Assembly: GCA_021839785.1 (NCBI GenBank)
Contig: JAKCAB010000284.1
Location: 1-23,192, forward strand
Direction of reading: 5' to 3'
Source: a bacterium
Lineage (GTDB): Bacteria; Verrucomicrobiota; Verrucomicrobiae; Limisphaerales; J093
DNA length: 23,192 bases
The notes under the pieces are model-generated. The model was not told the DNA's origin, did no database searches, and was given only the letters and a program-made list of their open reading frames with translations. The position numbers and the translations under genes were made by a program. This document shows positions 8,284 through 16,535 of the stretch, piece after piece; position 1 is the first letter of the stretch, and every line of letters starts with the position of its first letter.

Positions 8284-8751
8284 TTAGCGGGCCGCGGAGT
8301 TTTTTTGAATCACCTCGTACATGGCTTCCGCGTCTTTGGCATCCTCGAGCGCCTGGCGAAATTCGCGTTTGTGCAGCAATTTCGCGATGTCGGCCAGCGT
8401 GTGGAGGTGTTTCTGGAACTGTCCTTGAGGCACGAGGAAGAGCATGACCAGGGAAACCGCCTGGTTGTCCAGGGCATCGAAGTCGATCCCCGCTTTCGAG
8501 CGCCCCAGAGCGCCGACGACCTCGCCGATCAGGTCCGTCGAGGCGTGCGGGATGCCAATGCCGTAACCGATGCCAGTGCTCATCGAGGTTTCCCGGCGGC
8601 GCACCACCTGGGTAACCGCCTCCCGGTCCTCCGGCTTGATTCGACCGGCTGAGACCAGCCGCTGAATCAATTCGTCGATGGCCTCCCAGCGGTCGTGAGC
8701 CTGCAGCTCCGGAACGATGGAATCGGGCGTGAGAATGTCGCCGAGCGTCAT
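8284..8751 (-). CDS. ptsN: PTS EIIA domain protein, PtsN/fructose-type
   Basis: This 155-residue single-domain protein belongs to the mannitol/fructose EIIA family. The phosphorylatable histidine is His69 in GIGYGIGIPHA. The preceding RRRETSMSTG and the later LVMLFLVPQGQFQKHL segments are typical of PtsN (EIIA-Ntr), which usually regulates rather than transports. No EIIB/EIIC or HPr gene adjoins it, which also fits a regulatory role. It lies between the M29 aminopeptidase gene (157 bases upstream) and argS (71 bases downstream), all on the minus strand. The symbol reflects the family; I have not shown orthology to rpoN-linked ptsN. Confidence 0.88.
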   Translation of the reverse strand: MTLGDILTPDSIVPELQAHDRWEAIDELIQRLVSAGRIKPEDREAVTQVVRRRETSMSTGIGYGIGIPHASTDLIGEVVGALGRSKAGIDFDALDNQAVSLVMLFLVPQGQFQKHLHTLADIAKLLHKREFRQALEDAKDAEAMYEVIQKNSAAR

Positions 8752-8908
8752 AGAGCGAACACAGTGGGGGCATTCCGCCGCAGCCGTTCCGGCATTTCAA
8801 GTGTGAATTCCATCGGGATGAAAAACGAAGGTGCGGGGAGCGCAGCGCTGGCTCGACCGGATCAACCTGCCGAAGCGGCGGCTCGTTGGCGCTTCCCCCG
8901 AGAGCGGT

Positions 8909-10018
8909 TCACTTCAGGTTTTTCGGGTTCAGGGGCTGGAGGTCTTTCGGCAAAAACAGACCGTCCTTGCGGATCAAAGTGTCGTCGAACCACACCTCGC
9001 CACCACCCCATTCCGGGCGTTGGATCAGCACCATGTCCCAGTGGACGGCCGATTTGTTGCCGTTGCCGCAGTCTTCGTAAGCCTGCCCCGGCGTGAAGTG
9101 GAGCGACCCCGCGATCTTTTCGTCGAAAAGGATGTCGCACATCGGATTCAGAATGAACGGATTGAAGCCGAGCGAGAATTCGCCGATGGAGCGCGCGCCA
9201 GGATCGGTATCCAGGATCTCGTTAAGCCGTTTCTCGTTGCTGCCTGAGGTCTTGACCACCCGGCCTCGCTTCAGTTCGAGGCGCACGTTCTCGAAGCGCG
9301 TGCCGGCATAAATCGTCGGCGTGTTGAACTGAATGACGCCATTGACGGAGTCCTTGACCGGGCAGGAGAACACCTCGCCGTCCGGGATGTTCCGCAAGCC
9401 GTCGCACGGTTTGGCGCCAATGCCTTTGATGCTGAAAGCGAGGTCCGTGCCGGGGCCTTTGAGCCGGACGCGGTCGGCCTCGCGCATCCGCTTGGCCAGC
9501 GGGACCATCGCCCGGGCCATCTTCCGGTAATCCAGCGTGCAGACCTGGAAGTAAAAGTCCTCGAAGGCTTCCGTGCTCATGCCCGCTGCCTGAGCCATGC
9601 TCGGTGTGGGCCATCGCAGCACAACCCATCGCGTCTTATTGACGCGCTGATCCAGCACGGGGCGCAGGGTCTTGTTGAACAGCGCGAGGCGATCGCTGGG
9701 CACGTCGGCCGCTTCATTGGCGTTGTACGCGCCGCGCAGGGCGATGTACGCCTGCATTTTCTTCATGCGGTGGAGCTCGACATCGCGCACCAAGGCGGCG
9801 TGCTCGGCGTTGGTTTCGCGCATCACCTCGCGGCTGATCCGGGTGCTCCGCACTTCCACGATGGGGATCCCGCCCGCGGCCCGCACCGCCCGGATCAACT
9901 CCACGCCGAACTCGTCGGGGACTTCGATGAGGTCCAGGAGCACGCGGTCTCCGGGTTTGAGGGCCGTCGAGTACTCGACCAGCAATCGAGCCAGCTTGAC
10001 GTAGCGCGGATCAGTCAT
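8909..10018 (-). CDS. Aminopeptidase of the M29 (thermophilic metallopeptidase) family
   Basis: This 369-residue cytoplasmic enzyme removes N-terminal residues from peptides using a two-metal centre. The N-terminal domain starts PRYVKLARLLVEYSTALKPG, the usual opening of AmpS/AmpT-type proteins. The metal-ligand set is readable as Glu215 (IPDGEVF), Glu280 (GEFSLGFN), His307 (GSLHFTPG), Tyr314 and His326/Asp328 (SAVHWDM). All of these match the family pattern. Length and domain order are normal and the gene is intact. It is the most upstream gene of the minus-strand block 10018-3758, so its promoter should lie within the noncoding stretch to its right. Confidence 0.92.
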   Translation of the reverse strand: MTDPRYVKLARLLVEYSTALKPGDRVLLDLIEVPDEFGVELIRAVRAAGGIPIVEVRSTRISREVMRETNAEHAALVRDVELHRMKKMQAYIALRGAYNANEAADVPSDRLALFNKTLRPVLDQRVNKTRWVVLRWPTPSMAQAAGMSTEAFEDFYFQVCTLDYRKMARAMVPLAKRMREADRVRLKGPGTDLAFSIKGIGAKPCDGLRNIPDGEVFSCPVKDSVNGVIQFNTPTIYAGTRFENVRLELKRGRVVKTSGSNEKRLNEILDTDPGARSIGEFSLGFNPFILNPMCDILFDEKIAGSLHFTPGQAYEDCGNGNKSAVHWDMVLIQRPEWGGGEVWFDDTLIRKDGLFLPKDLQPLNPKNLK

Positions 10019-10837
10019 GCGAGGAAACTAGTGAGGGCGGACCCGACGGTCGAGCGTTTTGGCGCCGGCCGGAAGCGCGAGCCAAAGCGGTCAAAAAGCA
10101 CCACCCGGAGACGCGCACTGGCCAAGAATCGCCAGCGTTCGCCGGCTTTTTGAGCAGAAGCGTTACGATTCGCTGCGCATACAGGACACGGCGCAGTTGG
10201 CACGTGGGCTGCTTAGTAAAATCGTATGACGAAAGCGTCGGGTTTCAGCGACGGAAATCGACAATTGCCCGCCGCTCCCACGATCACCGTGGGTGCAGAA
10301 AGTCTGCTGTGGCCTACTCTCAGTAGCCCCCGCGGTTGCTGACCTACCTTGTACACGTCGCCTGGCGGTCCCGGAAACGGGGCCGCCAGTTCTGTTTTCG
10401 GTGGAACCACCGTTGCCCAGCCGGTTGCGCACGCGGATACTTGCCGAGCGTGTTCCTTCAACCCCACCTTCCGGCCGCTGGCCCGGAGGGTCCGCCTGGC
10501 TGGCACCACGCTTCCGCTTGCAGCCGCACGGCGGGTGAGGCTGGAGCCCAGTCTTCGCTTCGGTGCTCTCGACGAATGGTTGCGCCAGCTTCAGAGTGCG
10601 CCCAACGTGGTTTCCAGCTTTGGAGTTGCTCAGTCACCCAAACCCGTCGGAGCTGGCGCGGTGAGGCAGGAATTTTCACCCAATTATCGCCCGAATTCCG
10701 CTTGTCAGCCCGCGGCCTCGTGCCGCATAAGATGCACGTGCAGTATTTCATGCAGCCCACCTTTGGCGGGATGCTTTGCCAGCGTGCGCCCCGTACGCCG
10801 GGTTGCGATCCGGCTGTTCCCCCTTCATTTTTAGAAA
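10019..10837. other. About 0.8 kb without a convincing gene
   Basis: Several overlapping frames are open here on both strands, but their translations are Arg/Ser/Pro-rich and show no recognisable domain or hydrophobic pattern. A small perfect hairpin (CCCACG/CGTGGG) sits at 10277-10293. I checked by eye for the conserved cores of RNase P RNA, tmRNA and SRP RNA and saw none. The right end contains the promoter-like element at 10702-10731 that could drive the GST/PhoH pair, and the left end should hold the aminopeptidase promoter. The rest could be decayed coding sequence. Confidence 0.5.
10702..10731 (+). promoter_or_regulatory. Candidate sigma-70-type promoter of the GST-fold/phoH operon
   Basis: TTGTCA (10702-10707, five of six to the -35 consensus) and CATAAG (10726-10731, four of six to the -10 consensus) are separated by 18 bases. 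This predicts a leader of about 100 bases before the ATG at 10838. The call rests on consensus matching alone. Confidence 0.3.
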
Positions 10838-11503
10838 ATGCTCGAGCTCATTCAAATTCCCTATAGTCCGTTCTGCATCGCTCAGCGCCGCCTCCTGGAA
10901 TTTGCCCGCGCCCGCTTCAAAGTCGTCAACTTGTCCGCCAGTTCGGATCGTTCCTTGATCTGGCGCCTGACCCGGCAGCGCTACTACGCCGTGCCGGTCC
11001 TCCAGGACGGCAAGACCGTGGTGTTCGAGACCGACGAAGACTCGCAGGTCATCGCCAAATATCTGGACACGAAACTCGGCCTCGGTTTGTTTCCGCGCGA
11101 ATGGGAAGGCGTCCAGCAGGTGCTCTGGCGCTTCTTCGAGCACGAGATCGAAGGCGTCGGTTTCAAGTTGAACAACGCCCACTATCGCGAGTGGCTCCCC
11201 GCCCGCGACCGGCTGCCGTTCATCCGCTACAAAGAACGCAAGTTTGGCCACGGTTGCCTCGACCGGTGGCTTGCGGGCGAAGAAGAACTCCAGACCGAGC
11301 TGGTGCGCCTGCTGCTGCCGTGCGAGGAGATGCTCCTGGCGCGGCCCTTCCTGCTCGGCGAGCGGCCGCTGTTCGTGGATTTCGATCTTTACGGCATGTT
11401 GGGCAATTACCTTTATGGCGGCTGCCAGCAACTGCCCGCGAAGCACACGTTGCTGCGCGACTGGTATGCCCGCATGAGCACCGTTAAGCAAAAACCCGCG
11501 TGA
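10838..11503 (+). CDS. Glutathione S-transferase family protein
   Basis: This 221-residue protein has a thioredoxin-fold N-terminal domain. LIQIPYSPFCIAQRRLLE contains the active-site segment S-P-F-C (Cys13) at the start of helix 1. AVPVLQDG at about 51-58 carries the cis-proline (Pro53), and FETDEDSQVIAKYL at about 63-76 matches the Glu/Asp-Ser glutathione-contact motif. The rest is an all-alpha GST C-terminal domain. The Cys at the active position suggests a thiol-transfer or isomerase-type member rather than a Tyr/Ser detoxifying GST. The stop codon overlaps the start of the PhoH gene (GTGA at 11500-11503), so translation of the two is probably coupled. The substrate is unknown. Confidence 0.85.
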   Translation: MLELIQIPYSPFCIAQRRLLEFARARFKVVNLSASSDRSLIWRLTRQRYYAVPVLQDGKTVVFETDEDSQVIAKYLDTKLGLGLFPREWEGVQQVLWRFFEHEIEGVGFKLNNAHYREWLPARDRLPFIRYKERKFGHGCLDRWLAGEEELQTELVRLLLPCEEMLLARPFLLGERPLFVDFDLYGMLGNYLYGGCQQLPAKHTLLRDWYARMSTVKQKPA

Positions 11504-12804
11504 AAAAGAACTACGTTCTCGACACCAACGTCCTGCTGCACGACCCCAACTCGCTCCTTAGTTTCGAGGAAAACCAGATCCTGATCCCGATCGAGGTCAT
11601 CGAAGAAATCGACCGCTTTAAACGCGAGGGCAGCGAATTGGGCCAGAACGCCCGCAGTGTCTCCCGCCAGTTGGATACCTTGCGCGGGTCGGGTCGTTTG
11701 AGCGAAGGCGTGCCGCTGCCTAACGGTGGACACTTGCGAATCGTTTTTCTGCCCAAGACCGGCAATGGCCTTCCGTCGTCGAACGGCCACAGCGTGGACA
11801 GTCGTATCATCGCCACGGCACTCAAGATTCGCGACGAAGCGACGGACACCTCGACGGTGCTGGTCACGAAAGACATTAACCTCCGCATTCGCGCCGACGC
11901 GTTGGGTCTCGCCGCCGAGGATTATGAGACGGACCGGATTCAGTTGAAGGATTTGTACTCCGGCATGTTCGAGTTGTCGGTTGACGCGGAAGAAATGCGG
12001 ACGTTTCGCGCGAATGGCGAGCTCGGGCTCAAAGGCCGGTACAATCCGAACGAGTACTGCGCCCTCAGCGAGGCGGGCAGTTCGAAACGCAGCGCGCTCA
12101 CCAAGGTGGTCGCTGGCGGCGACAAACTGACGCCCATCTTCGACTGCCGCGAGGGCGTCTGGGGCATCAAGCCGCGCAACCGCGAACAGCATTTCGCCTT
12201 CGACGCCCTCCTGGATGACCGCGTGAAACTGGTCACCTTGATGGGCAAGGCCGGCACCGGCAAAACGCTCCTCGCCATGGCCGCGGGCCTCAAACGCACC
12301 ATCGTGGACCGCGAATACCGCCGCCTGGTGGTGGCGCGCCCGACCGTTTCGGTGGGCAAGGAAATCGGTTTTTTACCCGGCTCGCTCGAAGAGAAGCTCA
12401 ACCCGTGGATGCAGCCCATTCACGACGCGCTGGAACTGCTCTCCGATCTTAACATGGGCAACGAAGGCCGCCGCGCCAGTGACTTGATGCGCTCTGGCGC
12501 CATTGTCGTGGAGGCGCTCAGCTACATTCGCGGGCGGAGCATTGCCAATCAGTTCATGATCATCGACGAGGCCCAGAATTTGACTCCGCTCGAGGTCAAA
12601 ACCATCGTCACCCGCGTTGGCAACGGCACGAAGCTCATCTTTACGGGCGATCCTTACCAGATCGACAATCCGTACGTGGACTCGTCGTCGAACGGTTTCA
12701 ACTACATCGTCAGCAAGTTCCGCGAACAAGCGATCGCGGCGCACGTCGAACTCCAGAAAGGCGAGCGCTCTGAACTCGCCGAACTCGCCGCGAATTTGTT
12801 GTAG
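11500..12804 (+). CDS. phoH: PIN-domain PhoH family ATPase (YlaK/PhoH2 type)
   Basis: This 434-residue fusion has a PIN ribonuclease domain at about 1-150 and a PhoH P-loop ATPase domain at about 210-434. The PIN domain shows its acidic start in YVLDTNVLLHD and later VIEEIDRFK and SRIIATALKIRDE. The Walker A motif is GKAGTGKT at about 249-256, and Walker B is MIIDEAQN at about 353-360, followed by the sensor-like KLIFTGDPYQID. Members are linked to RNA cleavage and unwinding (PhoH2). The start is a GTG overlapping the upstream stop by four bases; no ATG start is available close by. Motifs are complete. The last ten codons recur in diverged form downstream, and the gene is followed by a hairpin terminator. 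Confidence 0.95.
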   Translation: MKKNYVLDTNVLLHDPNSLLSFEENQILIPIEVIEEIDRFKREGSELGQNARSVSRQLDTLRGSGRLSEGVPLPNGGHLRIVFLPKTGNGLPSSNGHSVDSRIIATALKIRDEATDTSTVLVTKDINLRIRADALGLAAEDYETDRIQLKDLYSGMFELSVDAEEMRTFRANGELGLKGRYNPNEYCALSEAGSSKRSALTKVVAGGDKLTPIFDCREGVWGIKPRNREQHFAFDALLDDRVKLVTLMGKAGTGKTLLAMAAGLKRTIVDREYRRLVVARPTVSVGKEIGFLPGSLEEKLNPWMQPIHDALELLSDLNMGNEGRRASDLMRSGAIVVEALSYIRGRSIANQFMIIDEAQNLTPLEVKTIVTRVGNGTKLIFTGDPYQIDNPYVDSSSNGFNYIVSKFREQAIAAHVELQKGERSELAELAANLL

Positions 12805-12815
12805 CTGCACATAAT

Positions 12816-12838
12816 CTGTCGCAATTGTGACAGTTTTT
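12816..12838 (+). terminator. Rho-independent terminator of phoH
   Basis: CTGTCGC and GTGACAG form a 7-bp stem (one G-U pair) around the loop AATT, followed immediately by TTTTT (12834-12838). It starts 12 bases after the phoH stop. Confidence 0.75.
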
Positions 12839-12843
12839 GTGCC

Positions 12844-12876
12844 GAGTTGGCAGAACTGGTCGCGGATTCGTTGTAG
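12844..12876 (+). repeat. Diverged in-frame copy of the phoH 3' end
   Basis: The 33 bases that end phoH (12772-12804, encoding ELAELAANLL-stop) recur at 12844-12876 as ELAELVADSL-stop. By my count 25 of 33 bases are identical, including the terminal TTGTAG. The offset is exactly 72 bases, so the copy is in the phoH frame and would be the end of a readthrough protein. The terminator hairpin lies between the two copies. Confidence 0.55.
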
Positions 12877-12909
12877 CCTCCAGTCGCCTTCCACTTCCGG
12901 GCGGCAGGC

Positions 12910-14457
12910 TTAACTCCCGGCGTCAGCGCGGTCGCTCTGCGCGAGTTCCGGAAAGACAGGCTGCGGCTCTTGGCGGAAAAGCGGGCGCAGTGCGGACGCG
13001 ATGGCGATCGTCACCGCCGTCCCGATCAAGGTGTACCACGGCCAGGCGATCTGCTGACGCCACCGCATATAGATGGCGATCATCACACCCAATGCCCCCA
13101 GCATGCCGGCGATCAGCGGCAGCGAATGGCCGCGTCGCCACCACAACGCCAGGATCAAGCCGCCAAGCATGGCGCCGTTGGTCAGGCCGTTCAGCGCAAA
13201 GGCGGCGTTCAACACCGACGCCACCTCGCGCGTCAGCATCGCCACCGCCATGAGCAGCGCTGCCCACAGCAGCATCGAACCGCGGCTGAACCGCAGGTAA
13301 AACGCCTCGCTCCGCCCCGCGCGCGCCAGGCCTTTGTAGAAGTCCATCGTGAACACCGCCGACAGCGCCGACAGGGCCGCGCTCACCGAAGACATTGCGG
13401 CCGCCAGGATCGCCACGATGAGGCAGCCTTTAAGGACCGGCGGCACCGCAGTGAGAATGAAGATCGGGAAGACATAGTCGTTTTTCGCCACCCCGGGCCG
13501 TACCTCCGGGATGGCGATGGGCAGCGGGTGCGCCCGGTAATAGACCCAGAGCATCGCGCCTGCGAGGAGGAAGATCAGCATCAACGGCAGGATGATGACC
13601 GCGCTGAGCAGGAGCGCCTTGCGACCGTCGTTGACCGACCGGCAGGTCAACACGCGCTGCACGATCAACTGGTCCGCGCCGTGTGAGGACAATACCAGAA
13701 ATGTCGCGCCGATCAGCCCCATCCAGAGGTTGAACGGCTTGGCCAGTGCGAATCCCAGGTTCAGCCAATGCAGCTTGCCGCCCTCGGCGGCGACGGCCAG
13801 TGCCTTCCCGAAGCCGCCTTCGATCAGCGTCGGCACGTAGGCGAGCGTGAACAGGCCGCCGGCGAGAAAGAGCAGGAATTGCACGGCCTCGACCCACACG
13901 GCGGATTTCACCCCGCCGACCAGCGTGTAAGTCAGTGACAGCAGAACGAAGATCATGATCGCCCAGCCGATTTGGCCTTCCGGAAAACCGATCATCAGTT
14001 GGAGCGGAATGCACGTGACATAGACGCGCACCCCCGCGGCCAGCACGCCGGCAAGCAGGAAGAAGCCACCCGCCGTGCGTCGCGCTGCCGGTCCGAACGC
14101 GCGCTCGAAAAGCTGGTAAGGCGAATAGATTTCCCCGCGGAAGTAATGCGGCACCAACGCCACTGCCAGGATCACGCGGGCGATCACGTAGCCGATGATG
14201 ATTTGAATGAAGGTCAGGTCGTCCGGACCGTAGGCCATCGCCGGCACGCCCAGGAACGTCAGCGCGCTGGTCTCGGTGGCGACGATCGAAAAGCCGACGC
14301 TCCACCACGGCATGTTTTTGCTGCCGAGAAAAAAATCGCGGGTGGATTGCTGATGCCGGCCCGACCAGATGCCAAACGCAATGATGGCGCCCAGGTAAAC
14401 CGCGATCACCGCCCAATCGGCGGCGTCCAGAAAACGGGTCGGAGCTGCGGTTGACAT
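12910..14457 (-). CDS. Sodium:solute symporter (SSS family)
   Basis: This 515-residue inner-membrane protein has about 13 hydrophobic helices. It opens with the family-typical DWAVIAVYLGAIIAFGIWSG and then DFFLGSKNMPWWSVGFSIVATETS, where the small and hydroxyl residues belong to the sodium site of helix 1. SHGADQLIVQRVLTCRS corresponds to the conserved SSS signature (SSDQ-VQR), and AAAMSSVSAALSALSAVFTMDFY contains the serines that help bind sodium in helix 8. It would import an organic solute with sodium. The solute is not identifiable, although many verrucomicrobial members are sugar or sialic-acid transporters. A UreF-like gene lies 49 bases upstream on the same strand. Confidence 0.93.
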   Translation of the reverse strand: MSTAAPTRFLDAADWAVIAVYLGAIIAFGIWSGRHQQSTRDFFLGSKNMPWWSVGFSIVATETSALTFLGVPAMAYGPDDLTFIQIIIGYVIARVILAVALVPHYFRGEIYSPYQLFERAFGPAARRTAGGFFLLAGVLAAGVRVYVTCIPLQLMIGFPEGQIGWAIMIFVLLSLTYTLVGGVKSAVWVEAVQFLLFLAGGLFTLAYVPTLIEGGFGKALAVAAEGGKLHWLNLGFALAKPFNLWMGLIGATFLVLSSHGADQLIVQRVLTCRSVNDGRKALLLSAVIILPLMLIFLLAGAMLWVYYRAHPLPIAIPEVRPGVAKNDYVFPIFILTAVPPVLKGCLIVAILAAAMSSVSAALSALSAVFTMDFYKGLARAGRSEAFYLRFSRGSMLLWAALLMAVAMLTREVASVLNAAFALNGLTNGAMLGGLILALWWRRGHSLPLIAGMLGALGVMIAIYMRWRQQIAWPWYTLIGTAVTIAIASALRPLFRQEPQPVFPELAQSDRADAGS

Positions 14458-14506
14458 GGCCGCCGGTCAGTCGCGGCGCGCAACCGGTCCGGCGGCGGCG
14501 GAGCTG

Positions 14507-15187
14507 CTAGGCATCGTTGCCGCCATTGGTGGGCGCGCAAATGCAAAGCCGCGGTTTGCCCGGGCCGAGGGCAAACTCCGTGGCCGTGCGCACCGCGGCG
14601 GCCTCTTCGTCCAGCAACCGGTCGCAATCCGCTGTGGGCAGGCCGCGCGACCGGGCCGCGGAATCGACGAAGCCGGCGATCGTCTGGTGGCCATAGTTGA
14701 GCAGCCCTTGACGCAGCGGCAGCGAAAAGACCGCGAGCACCACGCCGTAGATGAGCACATGCCAGCCGTGGGCGTTGCCCGCTTCGAGTGCGTTCCAGTA
14801 GCGGCGCACCAGCCGCTGGTCGCGCATCGGGAGCAACCGCCACAACTGCGACCGGCCCACCGCCTGGCTGGCCTGCGCGAAAGGTTGCAGCCGCGGTTCG
14901 CCCGCTAGGGTGGCATCCAGTGCGAGGAGCTCTCTGACTTCGTAGCGGCTGGCGTGGTCGAAGGCTTTGCGGATGGCCGGCAGCTCCGCGGGCGTCAGGA
15001 TTTCAGTGCGATACCAGGTGACGAAACCGCGCAGGCTGGGGAGATCGCACACCGCTGCGGGCAGCGTGTCGGTGGCGGGAGTGAACCGCGCGAGCGCCGA
15101 GGGCGAAGACAACTGGTGCGTCAGCGGGTGGGGATCGCCCAGAAGCCGCGCGGCCTCGACCGGTAATGGTTCAACTCGTTCGGACAT
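14507..15187 (-). CDS. UreF-like protein, no urease genes nearby
   Basis: This 226-residue, mostly helical protein resembles the urease accessory protein UreF. LLALDATLAGEPRLQPFAQAS followed by QAVGRSQLWRLL matches the helix pair with the mGR-type motif. HGWHVLIYGVVLAVFSLPLRQ matches the H-x-x-V-x-x-G segment, and GLLNYGHQTIAGFVDSAAR matches the aYlyQ region. UreF helps UreG and UreD load nickel into urease. Here the N-terminal ADSALPTGG-like stretch is replaced, and no ureA-D or ureG gene is in the window. It may therefore serve another metalloenzyme or have a new role. The ATG at 15187 is chosen because the upstream extension is low-quality and lies antisense to the SCO1-like gene. The stop lies 49 bases from the symporter start. 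The family call is moderate. Confidence 0.5.
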   Translation of the reverse strand: MSERVEPLPVEAARLLGDPHPLTHQLSSPSALARFTPATDTLPAAVCDLPSLRGFVTWYRTEILTPAELPAIRKAFDHASRYEVRELLALDATLAGEPRLQPFAQASQAVGRSQLWRLLPMRDQRLVRRYWNALEAGNAHGWHVLIYGVVLAVFSLPLRQGLLNYGHQTIAGFVDSAARSRGLPTADCDRLLDEEAAAVRTATEFALGPGKPRLCICAPTNGGNDA

Positions 15188-15353
15188 CTTCGAGACGCTC
15201 CCGCCTTCGGAAGCGACGCCAGCGTCGCGCAAGCGGGGTAAGGTTAGCCGCCGTGGCCCAGCCAGGCCAACGACAAAACGGCAAAACCGCAAATGTGGCT
15301 GTCGGCCTTCCACGTTGTCAGGCGGCGCGGTTTCCGGATAGCTTGGCGCTTCG

Positions 15354-16010
15354 GTGCAACCTTCTCCACCACCACAGAAGCTGGAATGGCTCGTCTGGAC
15401 CTTGCTCGGCCTGGCCGTGGGCCTGGTGCTGGGCGCGTTCGCGTACGCGCGCCTCGGCCCCCCGCGGGCCACGCCGCCTGCTCGCTCGTTGCCGGTGCTG
15501 GGCACGGTGACCGGTTTTGCGCTGACCAATCAACTTGGACAGCCGATGACGGCTGACGATCTGCGCGGTGCGCCCTGGTTGGCCAACATCATTTTCACCC
15601 GCTGCCCCGGTCCGTGCCAGCGCGTGACCACGAATCTACGGGAGTTGCAGAAGCGCCTGCCGCGCGACTCGAATCTGCGGATCGTGTCCCTGACCGCCGA
15701 TCCGGCTTTCGACACGCCCACGGTGCTGCAGCGGTACGCCCAGCGCTTCGGCGGGGATCCGCGAAGGTGGCAGTTCCTCACGGGACCGCAGTCGCGCATT
15801 TACGAACTGGCCGCGCGCCAGCTCCTGCTTTCGGTCACCGAAAATCCGGACCCCACCAACGCCGCGCCGGCGGACCTGTTCATTCACAGCACCAAAGTCG
15901 TGCTCGTGGATGGCCAGGGCCGGCTGCGCGCCATTTACGACGGCGAAGCGGCCGCCACGCGCAAACTCATTCTGGCTGATGTGGCGGCCTTGGCCCGCGA
16001 GGGTGGTTGA
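15354..16010 (+). CDS. SCO1/SenC-like copper chaperone
   Basis: This 218-residue membrane-anchored thioredoxin-fold protein delivers copper to, or reduces, the CuA site of cytochrome c oxidase on the outer face of the membrane. One helix at about 11-31 is followed by the fold. The copper ligands are intact: Cys84 and Cys88 in FTRCPGPCQ and His178 in DLFIHSTKVVLVD. The start is a GTG at 15354, as no in-frame ATG lies before the anchor. Its stop is followed 35 bases later by the ATG of a DUF420 membrane protein, a pairing known from oxidase assembly clusters. No oxidase subunit genes are in the window. Confidence 0.9.
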   Translation: MQPSPPPQKLEWLVWTLLGLAVGLVLGAFAYARLGPPRATPPARSLPVLGTVTGFALTNQLGQPMTADDLRGAPWLANIIFTRCPGPCQRVTTNLRELQKRLPRDSNLRIVSLTADPAFDTPTVLQRYAQRFGGDPRRWQFLTGPQSRIYELAARQLLLSVTENPDPTNAAPADLFIHSTKVVLVDGQGRLRAIYDGEAAATRKLILADVAALAREGG

Positions 16011-16045
16011 TCGCGCGGCGTGCCCGGTTCCGACCTCTGGTTGCC

Positions 16046-16507
16046 ATGACGATTTCCGACCTGCCCACGCTGAACGCCAGTCTGAACGCCGCCAGCACGG
16101 TGTTGTTGCTCCTCGGCTACCGCTTCATCCGCCGTCAGCGTCGCGATGCGCACCGCAACTGCATGTTGGCTGCCACGGTGACGAGCCTGCTTTTTCTCGC
16201 GAGTTACGTGACCTACCACGTGTGGCGAAAGAAGTACACCGGCTCGGCGCATACCGAATTCGTGGACCCGGCCTGGTTCAAGCCCATTTACCGCACCATC
16301 CTGGCGACCCACCTGCTTGGCGCCATGTCGATCGTGCCGCTGGTGTTGGTCACGCTGTGGCGGGCGCTGCGTGGGCGGTTCGAGGCGCATCGCAAGATTG
16401 CCCGCTGGACCTGGCCGATTTGGCTGTACGTCTCGGTGACGGGCGTGGCGATTTACCTGCTGCTGTACCACATTTTTCCGCAAAACTCCGGACTGGTGCC
16501 GCCGTGA
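16046..16507 (+). CDS. DUF420 family membrane protein, probable oxidase assembly factor
   Basis: This 153-residue integral membrane protein begins MTISDLPTLNASLNA, the typical DUF420 opening. Four hydrophobic helices follow, with conserved histidines (RRDAHRNCM, TYHVWR, ATHLLGAM, RFEAHRKIARWTWPIWLYVS). DUF420 proteins resemble CtaM and the heme-copper oxidase accessory proteins, and the histidines may bind heme or copper. The frame is open from a TTG at 16007 that overlaps the SCO1-like stop, but the ATG at 16046 fits the family start. It converges with the DHPS-like gene, with 28 bases between the stops. Confidence 0.88.
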   Translation: MTISDLPTLNASLNAASTVLLLLGYRFIRRQRRDAHRNCMLAATVTSLLFLASYVTYHVWRKKYTGSAHTEFVDPAWFKPIYRTILATHLLGAMSIVPLVLVTLWRALRGRFEAHRKIARWTWPIWLYVSVTGVAIYLLLYHIFPQNSGLVPP

Positions 16508-16535
16508 TGGCGATGTCGCCGCTGCCGCACTGCCT

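Noticed and set aside
6062..8287. A 741-codon plus-strand open frame
   Set aside because: It is the reverse-strand shadow of argS. The argS motifs are unmistakable and the plus-strand product has no recognisable pattern.
10349..10834. A possible 161-residue protein in the noncoding stretch
   Set aside because: Composition is Arg/Ser/Pro/Ala-rich, it overlaps equally open frames on both strands and shows no family signal.
10019..10837. RNase P RNA, tmRNA or SRP RNA
   Set aside because: The conserved cores (for example GAGGAAAGTCC for RNase P) are absent. GAGGAAAC at 10021 does not continue as expected.
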